From Effrenium voratum (taxonomy: Eukaryota; Sar; Dinophyceae; Suessiales; Symbiodiniaceae): a stretch of DNA of 64,000 nt. The notes beneath the pieces were generated by a model. That model did not search any database. It was not told the origin of the DNA and worked only from the letters and a program-made list of their open reading frames with translations. Each line of letters begins with the position of its first letter. Within the stretch, counting starts at the first letter, position 1. The translations under genes were made by a program, and so were the position numbers. Location: NCBI GenBank assembly GCA_963377175.1, contig CAUJNA010003805.1, positions 486,001-550,000 of the forward strand, written 5' to 3'. Of this stretch, positions 44,701 to 56,700 are shown piece by piece.

Positions 44701-47700
44701 GGGGGCAAACCGCAGGTTTTGGGCCATGTTTCCACTTACGAGGGTTCCAGTTTGGTACCGGTTTGTTGAGCCACAGCCAAATACGGCTGGTGGGTTTTCC
44801 GGGTTGGTTTTCGGGTTGGGTTGAGGTTGGATGGGTCGGTTCAGGGTTTGGATTGGGGTTGGCCAAGGGTTACATGAGGGTTGGTTGAACGTTGGAGGTT
44901 GGGTGCCCAAAGAAGAAACATTCCTGAGAATGGGTGGTGGTTTCCTTTTGGCTCTTCTTCAAAGCGACCAATCCCCAAGGTGATGACTGAAATATATTTG
45001 TATGTGTATTTAGAGATGTGTATTTGCTTGAATGTTGGAATATCCTTATATAAACGTGATGGACATGATTCTTAATGTAAGTGATGTCACAGTGATGTCC
45101 ACCAAAGGGTCCCGTATGAATATCATGCCCACAGAACCCCTTGGAGTTCTTTAGTTACCGCGCTCTTAGGTTGGCCCGCGTAAATCCACGAACACAAGGG
45201 AAGGTTGTTCATGTTTCGTACTGTGGGTGTGTCGTTTATCCATTTTGGACCCCCTCCTTTTGGTTTCCCTTTAACACCAACACCCCCCCCCTCCCCCCAA
45301 AACAAAAAAAAGAGAACACAAAAACACGACGCACCCTCCAAAAATGAGAGACCCACGTTTTTGTTTTGTGAACTTCCGAGGAACCACCGCCAAGGGGAAA
45401 CCCCAAAAAGACGGCCAAAGGCCTGTTGGCCGCCTTCCGGCGGCTCAGGTGCTGGACTACATCAACGCCAACCGCCCGCTGTTGGGGCTCTTCATCCCTG
45501 CCCCGTCCTGGCCGCCGGTGCCTGTGACGCTGGACCGGCGGGGGAGCCCAGCGGAATCATTCTGAAAGCCGTGGCGTTGCAGAAGGAACCCGAGGCCGCC
45601 TGTGGCCCTTTCAGAGGATCGTCCAAAGGACTCAGGCGACCATGCCAAGGTGGACAGGGTAAAGTCTTAGGTTTGGAGGGGGGGGTTCACCTATTTGAGG
45701 GGCTCATTGAGAGGGATCCTGTCCTTCTCAGACAAGCCCTATGGCAGCTGACGGGTCCCAAGAGGATATCGATCTTCCAGTGTTATTTTTCCCCAGAATT
45801 GCTATGTTAGTGGGAGGAAGTGTGATTTGAGCTGGGCACCCATTTGACAGGGAATCCTTCACTTTGAGGCAACAGCCCATTCATGTTGATTCACCCGGAG
45901 TCCACCAACTCACATGGATTAGCAAGATGCTTGCCCCTGAAACGGGATTCTTTTTGGGATACCTCTATAGGCAGCACACACCAGGGTCCCAAAAGTGCAA
46001 GTTTCGCATGGGAATCTATCAATCTATCACAAGCCATGGCAGCCCACAGGGGAATGGTTCCCAACTTGGGAGCTTTTCACCTTTTGAGCATCCCCTGAGA
46101 GCTTGCGCGTGCGCTTGGCTGCGGTTTTCTTCTTCGCGTCAGCCATAGATCCCCAGGAGCCCCGCCAGGGGCTGGGTCTTTTTCGGGCCAAACTGGTCCC
46201 GGGGGGGGGCGGGGGGGGGGCAGAAAAACCCCACCGAAGGGCGAATGAAGAATCTTTCTTTCGAAGCCCTTCGCGAGGTTCCTTTTCATCGGCGTGCCGC
46301 GCTTGGCCTTCCTGACCGTGTCGGTGACCTTCTTCTTCATCGAGCCCCGGATGCAGCTGGAAGGGGCCCGGAAAAAGGCCGTGAACAGCGGCCAGCTGAG
46401 CCGGGTAGATGAAGGTTGGTAGTGGTGAAGCCGTAAAATACCAGATGCGACGTTGACCGTACTTTTTGTTCTGCACAGAATGTGGGGTAGACACCTGTGC
46501 CAGGTTTGGATTGTGACTCTTGCGACCAGCCCCGAAAGAGGATGGTGCTCTTGGGTGGGTGTCAGAAGGTTCAGGCCCTGCCATGATTTGGCCGAAGTTT
46601 ATGGAAGGAGTCTCTGACAGAAACACCTGCAATTGCACACGGCCAGGTTGCTGTTATTGGAACAACCTCCGGCTATCATGCTGCCCAAACACGTCTCATT
46701 GCAGCCGATCTGGTGAATGATTGTTCAACCACCAAATCACAACGACAACCCATAACAATGCGAATGAATTCTGGAGATGTGTCAAAACCAGGGGTTGCCG
46801 CCTCCAGTATGCGAGTTTGTGCCTGACGGTTAGGGACCCAAATGGCCTTGGATATCTTGTTTCCCTTCCAGAACCATCCAATTTGAGCTGGTGCCGCTAG
46901 GGCGTGATGCTGCTGCTTTCCTGGCTGCGGGCCACTACAGCCCTTTGCCGCTTGGGAAGCGAGCGAGTGGCGACGGGGCTCCGTTTTGAGGGCTTTTGGG
47001 CTCAGGTGACCCCCAGTCGGTGGATTGGTGGTTGGTTGAACCGCTGGTTGTAGAAGGGAGATGGGGAAGGCACTGCCCAAACCTGGGCACCAATCCCAAA
47101 CCAACTCAAGGGAAGCTAGGAAGGGGTTGGTTCCCTTCAACCCCTTGCGATTGCGGAAGTGACGTTGCGAGTCCAAACATGCCAGATTGTGCGCTATTGG
47201 CCCAAAAGGGCATGTCCCCTGCGCGTTTGGGCGGCATCGATCACCATAGGATACCATAGGAACATTTGAGGAATAGCACAAGTCTTGTCGTGAGTATCTC
47301 CTGATGCTGTTGAGAAGGCTTTGACGATGTGGATGCAAACCAGGAAAGTGACATCTTTGGGTGCGTCCCACACCGCTCATGGCGTCCCACATCTGTAGGT
47401 TTTCAGAGGAAAGGCCAAGGCGAGCTCCCTCATGTTCCCCCCCCCCCCACTTCCCCCACTTCCCCCCCCCCCCCCACTTCCCCCACTTCCCCCACTTCCC
47501 CCACTTCCCCCACTTCCCCCACTTCCCCCACTTCCCTCACTTCCCCCACTTCCCCCACTTCCCCCACTTCCCCCACTTCCCCCACTTCATGATGCAAAAG
47601 TGGCCAGAGGGACAGGTGAAAAATGCGCACTCTTTGTCCCTTGGGGCTCCCGCCAGCTCAATCCCACCGAAGAAGCTGAAGGTGTGCGTGTGCTTCACAG

Positions 47701-50700
47701 GCCCATGGGAAGCCACTCGACAACTCGACAAGACGTCTTAGCAGTTGACCATCATTCTATGCCTTCAAACAGAGGGCCCCAAAAACGATGGTCAAGCTTT
47801 CCTTGGGCCGGGGCATTTCATTTGCCAGATTCTGTTCATACCCGCTTGTTCTGCTTTCCCAGGGCATGTGTGTGTGTGTGTGGCATGCGCTTTCTAGGCA
47901 TTTCAATCCTCGGCAACCGTTGACAACCCCGCCCTTCTTGCAGCGAACGTCTAGGCTTGGTCTCTAGCCCCCACTTGGAATGCTCGGCTTTTCTGTTGCA
48001 ATCAAGCATGCTTTCTGGCCGCGGCATCGCCAGCCCCCCACAACACATGTGCTGTGGGGCGGGCCCTTGAAGAACGATCATGATGTAGTTTACAGGGAGC
48101 CTTCCCCCTCTGTCAGCTTGCAGAGAAGCTGCCGAGCAAACCGCGGTTGGTTTCGTTCTGGCCGAGGCATTTTCGGGCCGCCCGTGCTCTATGGCGGTTT
48201 CTGCCAAGTGAAGAAGCGGCGGCGCGAGCGGGAGCCCTGCCAGGACGTCAGCGATGAGGACGGGTCAAAGCGTGCCTACTGGCATCATGGAGGCCAGTTG
48301 GCCGTGGCTCAAAAACATGGAATTCCCAAAATGACACCTTCGGCAAATGGAACCACAGACTACCTGTGTAACCCCAGCTCAGTAATTGTGAGTCACACCC
48401 AGTTGCAGAGGTGTCCAAAATTGTTGGGGGACCCCTCAAACTGGATGGTTGCCTTGGAGTTTTCCTTTTAATATTCAGGGCCCAAATCGTTGGACGAAGA
48501 CGGCCGAAATGATCTGTTCTGTTTTGGCAAGGCTATCTATGACTAAAAACAAAGAACTACCCACATTTGCGCTGGTCAAACTTTCGCTCGTCATTGGCTC
48601 GGGGAAGTCATGCACCCGGCCTCATGGATTTGTGCGCCAGCCAAGAGCGGTGCAGATCCGCCACCACCGCTGAGTGTTGCCAGTCTTCTCAAGGCGTTGG
48701 CTTCCACACCTTTGCGATCCATTTTGCAAATGGGTGTGGCTCAAAATTAGTCAGACCTGGGGTTATGCAGGGTTTAGTCTTTGGTTCCATTTACCAAGGA
48801 GCCATTGTGCTACCTTTTTTTGAGCCACAGCCAAATCCGAAAGATCCTTCCGGGATTGTGGCTTGAGGCGAACCTTTGATCAACAGCCCGTTCACAGTAG
48901 GTGTGTACTGCTGTGGTCAATGGGATTCCCTGTACCAACGTTTGCTGGTTTCGCAATCTGGGTGTGTCGTGTTTTTTTAGGAATCGGACCCCAAAACTGT
49001 GGGTACCCTCAAGAAAAAGACACACCCATTTGTTCTTTTGCGGCCATGTGGGTTGGATCTTTGCACTTCAACTCGCGCCCATTTGTTGCAGCCATCCGCT
49101 GACATCTGTTGCACCCATCTGTTGCAGCCCCCCTCTGTTTTGACAACAACAAACACCCCTGGAGCGGCAGGACTGGTCGGAGAAGTGCCAGACTTTCTGG
49201 GACCCCGGCTGCCCGGGCGCCATGCAGCGCAGGCGGAAGGCCGGAGGAGTTGCCCGATTGAGCACGTCGCGAAGTAACCAAACTTGCGATCGGTAGGCAG
49301 GGAAGGAGAAATGGCATGACCCTTATAAACCATCCCCAACGGTTTCATTTAAGGTATTTTTTGGGATCATTCCCTCATTCCCTACTGAGCACCAGCGAGA
49401 AAATGGGTCTGTCTTTTTTGAGGGTCCCCCCTCTTGGGTGGTAGTGAAACCAAGTTTTTTGGGTTCCGATTCCGAAAAAATATATATATTTAAAAACAAA
49501 AAACACCACATGGCCTTCAATCAGTTTTTTTAATAATAGATGCGGTTTCCCCGTTCTCCCTTCCCCCAGTAAATATTTGCCTGGGGGCTGAATAGGGCAC
49601 GTTTGTGGTTCAGGGGCTGCGGTCCAGTCCAAATGGGTTTTCCCTTTCTGGGCCCAAACATCGTTCAACAAATGAACATTTCCGAGTAAGGAATTCAAAG
49701 AGCAGAAGTATAAGTCATGTTTTGGATCTGTGCTGGCTGCGAGTTGGTTCAAAAATTGTTTAGCGTCGGTTTAGTTTTGGCTTAGTATTGGTCTCGGTTC
49801 TAAGATGTCCCCTAACGAGACTGGAGTTGGGGTCGGCGGGACATTTGCTGTCTTAGATTTGGTTTAGTATTGACTGGTTCTAAGTTAGTACTGGTAGATT
49901 TGGGGTCTGGGGAAAATCATATTTGTCAATAGGGTGCATTGCTTAATAGGGATAAGGGATTACACCTGTTTAACACAATGCAAGTCGGGAAATGCTGCAA
50001 TGACCCTTGTAGCTTGCCTAGTGGTCAGTTTGCTAATGCTCTCCTGCTTTTTGCTTATTGAATTCAAGGCAATGCGCATGGCGAACATGCATGACATTCC
50101 TACGTGGGGGGGGGAGTGAGCCCAAACATCTTCCATGGTTCGGGCTGCGAGGCTCCAAGCAAAGCCCCACAGCTTTCTCATTCGTTGTTGGTGGAGAAGT
50201 CCCTGATATAAAGGAACAAGTACCTGATGTCCAACCCAAATAGGACACAAGTGGACCAATCACAACCCAGCTCTCCTATTGAGGCGGCTCCCCCCAAAAC
50301 CGGCCTCAGGAGAGCCAGGACGGCAGATAGCAGTGCTGGATAGGGCCGAAGCCAAGTAGGGTCTTGCTTCGTTGTCTCCTGTCTGAAAGCTCCGGACAAC
50401 CGTTGCTTTGTCGTGACAAAAGCTCAGACTTGAAATGCTTTCGAGCAACACGTTGCTTGGTAGACACGTGTCGCATTTACAGTTGGAGTTGATGATCACC
50501 GTTCAGGCGACACTCTAAACATGTGCTTTGCACCGCTACATAGATGGGTATTTTATTTGGAGGCAAAACCCCATCTGCAGTGTGTGGACGCCGTTTTGCC
50601 GAGAGCTTGCAGAGCGTGACTTTCTCAATGAAAAGTACAAAGGTATAAGTATACATGGCAGGGATCAAAGGTATACATTGCAGGGGTCAAAGGTACACAT

Positions 50701-53700
50701 TGCAGAGGTCCCATTCATTTCCCCAAAAAATGGTGTCAAAGGGCCCGCCGGCACTTGCCGTGCTATCACCAGCCGTCCTATGGCCAGGTCGCCGAAGAGA
50801 TCCTGAGCAGCGTAGACGCCAAGAAGTCCCCGGAGTTCAATGCGCATGTGCGGGGCCCTGGGAGTTTCGGTTTGTCGCAACATCCGGGGGGGGGGGGGAG
50901 ACCCCAAAAGGGTTGTTTAATCTTTTTATTTCCCTTTAAGCCAGCGCAGCAAGAGCACACAAAGCACACCCATTTGCGGGGCTGCCATTTTTGTTGCCTG
51001 CTTCAATGTTGGACTCCTGATCGCTGGAACCCCACACACACACATACATGCATGCATACATGAATCCCGCCCGAGGTCATTATTTTCCAGTCAGTTGGAT
51101 GGATTTGGGAAAGCTCAAATGCCACAGTTGGAGTGTTCAGCCGTGAGGGGTGCTACCTCAGCGCGATACGAGGGTTGCGCGTTTCGTCAGTCTTGCCATC
51201 AGATCCAGTTCGCTCAAACGAACCATGAATCATTGTGTGCAATAAAATTTCGATTTGTAGCGATCTTACACGGGAAAACGACCTGACCCCAGGATAAGGG
51301 TGCTTTCATATACATTTCATGATTTTGGGCTTGAGACGCTAACCTAGGAGTGGTTGAGATCACTCCAAATGTCTCAAAATCGGGCCCCACATGTCTGGAG
51401 TTGTCCTTTTGTTGTGCTTTCCCTTGCCAACCTAAAACTGGTACCCTCAAATAGCACACAAACTGTCATCCCTTACCTTACAAGCACCCCTGGTGTTTGG
51501 GCTTGAAGGTCCAGAGCACCACAGCACTGGCCATCTACGGCTGCGGCGGCTCGGAGTGTCTCACTTTTCGGGTGCGTTTGGGTTTGTTTTTTGGGAGGGC
51601 GCCCGGCTTTGTGTGGCTTTGAAGGGAAGCAACAAGCACACTAATTTTTTGGGGGTGTCCTACTTTGACAGATATTTGATATTAGTCTTTGAAGGCAAAT
51701 TGGCTGAGTTTTAGCAGGTATAGCCAATTTGGAGGGTCCCCTTTCTCTGCAGCTATGTGTGTATTGTGATATCGGCACAAAACAATCAAGTATCAGTTTG
51801 TCTTCTGTTGGTGCCTGTACAGATCTTTTCATCCTCAGCTGAGGATGAGCATGGCAATCAACTGACGCACTCTTTGCGCGCCTTCTGGCCCCAAGCAACA
51901 ATCTGCTTCTGAACCAGGAGCAGTGGTTGCAAACTTTGAGCTTCCCAAATGGTTAGATCCTCTTTTGGATGGGAAAGGAAGCCACCTTTCACCTTCAGAT
52001 GGTCCCTCCCACCAGCTAACATGGAAGTGCACAGACCCCTGTAGAAAGACTACTTTCCTTTTGCACTTCCATATTAGTTGGTGGGAGGGTAGATCCATCC
52101 TCTTTATGGGAGAACCCAAAGGCATAGGTGTCCTTTTTAGGTTCGTTTGGTTAAAAATCGATGGGTTCCACTGGTTTAGATGGGGTTTATAGCCCATTTA
52201 CCAGGGACACCCATCGATTTTTACCCAAAAGGCCACCTGTGCCCAAAGGGCCACCCCGCCATTGGGAGCTCCGTTGTACCCGTCCTCGAGGCATCCTGGC
52301 CGCCACCCACGTGGGCGGCCTGCGGGCGCTGGAAGAGCACGGCTTGCAGCTCTCGAGCCCCGGCAAACAGGCCGCGGCCGCTTCCGCCACGCGGCGGGAG
52401 ATGGCACGACCGGCCCATGGTCTTATCATCCCCTTTACAGACATTTGGGTATGGGTCAAAATTAAACCGGGGTTTTGGTTTGGTCAATTGGCTGTGGGTC
52501 AAAACCAATAAAATCCCATTTTGGGGTGGGTGCACCACCCATTTTAGTCTAGTGGGGGTTGGGATGTTCACTGAGGGTACGATTTGGCTTTTGACCCATG
52601 GCCATTTAGAGAAAATGCCACTTTGAGATTTTCACTGAAGCCAGCTGTCGAGAGGTTCCTTGTGCATGTTGTTTGGGTGGGGAGACAATCGGGACTCTCG
52701 AACGCCTCTGGACTCGTTCCAAGCTGAGGAAGCTCAAGACCATTGCAGGCAACCGTTTCGGCCTGCCGGGCTGGGCGCCACGTTTCATCGGCGTTGCAGA
52801 AAGCAAGGGTCGAACGTCCGGGTGTTGTTCCTCTGAATTAGCATCAAAACAAGCAGAGGTTGGGAGACAGCTTAAGAACAAGCAAAGGTCTGATGGTTTG
52901 GGCTACAAGACGGATTGTCAAAGTTGAGCCGTTTCGGAGCATCAAGGACACAGGCGAGACCAGTTAAGACGAAACCAACTCAACTAATTGGAGAAATTCC
53001 TTTTTTTTTACCGGGGCCAAATGTTTGTTTCGTTGTGTCAATTTCCCATCAAATGACTCAAGACTCCTGCAAAACGAAGAATTAGTTCAAAGACACCACA
53101 CACGGTCTTTGCTTGTTGCAGTTTCCTTGAACGTTCAACCCAGTACCGTAGGGGTTTCAAGTGCGGGGCTGACAAGCGTACCATGAATACAAAGGGCCCC
53201 CTATAGAAAAAGAAGCCTCCCATCGCCCAGCAAGTTTATTGAAACAAAGACAAACTCTTTCCATCTCTCCATGGTCTTTGCATGAGGACTGGATGTTGTG
53301 GCACCCAATTCCCAATAGAAGGCATGCCATCAGACAAGCGGCAAGTCGAAGGTCATGGGGAATGCTGCACCGCCAGCTGTATCTCGCTTGAATTTGAAGG
53401 GGCAAGCCACGCATTGCGGGGTTCTGTTTCAACACAGACCCAAATATGGGTGTGTCCTTTTGCTGGGGACCGCCCCAAAAAAACAAAAGAAAGAACGTGG
53501 TGTTGCTTTTGTTTTCCCTTGACAACTACATAAAGTAGTTACCCCCAAGGACAGACACCCCCATAGGGAAATCTGGTTCTAACCGTGTTCATTATGACCG
53601 CGGCCTCAACCTAGTGAGTGGATTAGGAGGCTTCCCCCAAGAGTGATCCGGATTTTCTCGGACATGGGACAGTTCTGCTATTCAAAAGAGGGCTTTATCA

Positions 53701-56700
53701 AAACAAACATCCCACCTGTCGTGTGGGTAAACCCATGAAACTACCTTTAATTCAGCAACACTAATAATTTCGATGACTAGTGCGACCTGTAATTTAAACT
53801 AACTTGAATCCATCAAACCGGAGGTTCCCACCAACCGCCGGAGCCCAAGCGCTTCCGCAAGTCGCAGGCGTGTCAGCGGGCGCGGTGGTGGCCGCCATGC
53901 TTGCGGTGGGCTGCAACGCCGAGCAGATCTTCGAGCTGCGCCTAGGGCCTGTTTGTTCGGTGGAAACCAGCCATCCGATTCCTTAGCTTCGTTGCTTTTC
54001 TAGGTCCCCCAGTAGTGCCCTTTTACCTTTTGTTGGGGAGGGTTCCCCTACTAAAATGGATTGCAGAAACAAGGGTACCCTTATTCTAACCTCTCTTGAG
54101 GACCTAGCTTTTGGTTGGTTTAGTGGTGGATGTCCATTTAACCCACTAAGAGTTAAACTTTTGGGGACCTGAGGCTTTCATGTTCGCGTTCCGGGGAAAG
54201 GCCATAGAGAGTGAACATGAGGGGGCAGGCGATATCGACCTCACTTTCGGCGCAAAGGGGTCGATGTCACCCTTTCAAACACAACAGAAAGAGCTGAGGC
54301 GCCTGGGCTAACTTTTCATCGGAAGTCCAGATGCTAAATAGGGGATGGGATGGTTTGTAGGGCTCTTCCGCTGGATTTCTTGCGCTAGCCTGTGCAAAGA
54401 ACTTGCATAGACCTAAGGCCCAATGCACATCTCGTGAGAGACACTCCCCAAACCGGGTGTCTCTCTGGCTTCCCTTTGAACCCCGTGTGGCTACTCCAAA
54501 CAGGGACCCTATTTGAACAGCCGACGTTTGTTTCCTCAAGACACCTTGGGGATGTCCAACCCCCCCATTTGGATGGAAGAACACTGGGAAAAACAAAAGG
54601 GAACCGGAGACCAACCAGGGACCCACCCGCCGAGCCGCTCGCCAGCCACGCGCCGCATCCGCGGCCGAGGGTCCAGAATATGGAATTCTACAAGATCGCA
54701 CTGCCCGAGCTGGGCGCCATCGTGCGGATCCTGGGCACCCTCATGCGCCCTGCCCGGTCTCGTTCGTTGTGAGCACCTTTTTTGTTTTTGTATTGGCGAA
54801 ACACTCGGTGTGTGTGTGTGTGTGTTTCCCGGTGGTTCAAAAAAGGCTGTTTTTTTCCTTGGTTTCTCAAAAAATACAGTTCTAAAAAATAATCAAAGAA
54901 TTTGGGACTTCCTTTGGTTTTGCTTTGCCAGATGCGGACGGCCTTGGCTTGCTGACCATCCAGTCTGGGCCACTGGTAGCTTTTTCGACTGGTTTGAGGC
55001 CATTGTTACTTCCAACCCTTGCGACTGGGTCTTTGCAACAAAAGTCCGTGTCTTCAGGGAAAGGCGATTTTCTCCTTTGTCGCGGCACGCCACGGGCCAT
55101 AGAATAAAACAGCCGAGCTGATCCCCATGGTTTGCTCGGAATCAGAGTATCAAAGACGTGTGGACTGGGGGAAGCAGGGGGAAGGTGATGGGAGCAGCAA
55201 GAAGGGGTCGGGACGTCTTACTGGCCACTGGAAGTGGCACCATCCCTGCTCTTCCCTCGGTTTCTCCAAATTCTATCATCCAACACAGGAGAGTGGAGTT
55301 CTGGACGACACCATGAGAATCCCGCTGTCTTCACCAGATGATTGAATCCCCACCAAGTTTCTGAAACGGTTTGACCGTGCCGCGTCTAACAAAATAAGTC
55401 ATGGTCCGCGCATTTCCAAAAAGTGCGGCAGCATCCCTAATATTCCCTAATCAATGTGTCAAACAGGAAATATCTGTTTCTGCAAGTCGTCTTGGTTTGT
55501 GTGCTTCCTTGCAATATGCGGGGCCCACAGAACCTTCCAACTTCCGTGGTTCCCACTCCCCAACTGGGTGGGGTTGCTTTTGGCTTCCCTGCGAAGCCAT
55601 CTGAACCGGACGACTTCATCTAAGTCAAAGCGTGCTGGACATGACGCTGGGCAGCGCTGCAGCGGATGTGGTGGAGTGCTTGGCAGGCGGAACGAGGGAA
55701 GGTTGCAAGACCATTTTCCACAGCGGGTTTTGGTGCCAGGTTCCATGTGTCAAACTCAGTTCGGCCCTTCTGATGGGGTTTAAACTTATGTTGGATTTCG
55801 ATTATACAAGATGGATCACAAAATGGTGCCCCCAATCTACTGGTATTCCCATTACTATTCTGTAGTTGATTTGGGGAGGACATCGGTTGACCTCAGACTT
55901 GGGGGGGTTTTGGGGGGGATCCCTGACTTTCCGGTTGAAGGGTCGCATCTGATCTATGCTGGGTACTTGCCGCGTCATTTGCCCTTCTTGCGGGGGGTGT
56001 TCTGATTTCCCCTGAATCAGGATTCAAATGGGCGTGTGTCTTTGGAGGGCGCCCTTTCTGGGTTTGGTTTGAAGAGAAGCCAAAAGGAAAGCCGCGGTTT
56101 TTAGACTCCCCCAGCACATACCCAAATTAAATGCATCTGGTCTCTGTTAAGGTTGGGACGCTTGGATCGCGGCCCTGCTTGGAGTTCTAGTAAGGCGGTT
56201 CAGCTGCTCTTTCGGCCTCTCGGCTCTTTGGCAGTTTTCCAATGCTGCCAAAGATGGGAAGCGAGTTGTTTGGACCTACGACGTGGCATTGCCAAATAGT
56301 CTCGGGTTGAAATATGTTGATACTATGTCTGAGGTTCAATGCACTCACCTAAAGCTTCGGCCCACAGGAAGCTCGCGTTGGCGGCTGTTTGTTGAAGGGC
56401 GCATGGCAGATTCAACATGTTGCCCCCACTGAGGCGGGCATGCCAACGACAGCCGAACATCGCCCTGCATGCTCATTGAACAAACCACCCTTTGACCCAG
56501 GTAGTTATTTGGAGGGAAGGGCCGACAGCTTCCCTTGGCTCGCCTGCTTTCCCTATGGCCGGAAGCACTGGAAGCATTCCCGAAGGTGGCACAGGCCCCG
56601 GGATCAACAGTGGCACTCTGCTGGAGGAGATGATTGGGGACGCGCTGAAAAAGCATTGCCCGGATCCCAGTCTCGTTCGGGTCGGAGTCGGAGCCTTGGT

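Larger units (their letters stand above)
49249..50787. other. Intron-like stretch
   Basis: Holds the family 4 element and, at 50643-50700, three copies of a roughly 22-bp unit with AAAGGTATACATTGCAG. No exon seen. Confidence 0.45.

Noticed and set aside
47329..47923. Pro-rich frames and any CRISPR-like reading of the spaced nonamer repeat
   Set aside because: Units are contiguous 9-mers without spacers; a simple repeat in a eukaryotic intron.
55636..55702. Possible patatin exon (MTLGSAAADVVECLAGG)
   Set aside because: Flanking exons 54677 and 56595 join in phase without it, and no convincing AG acceptor precedes it.
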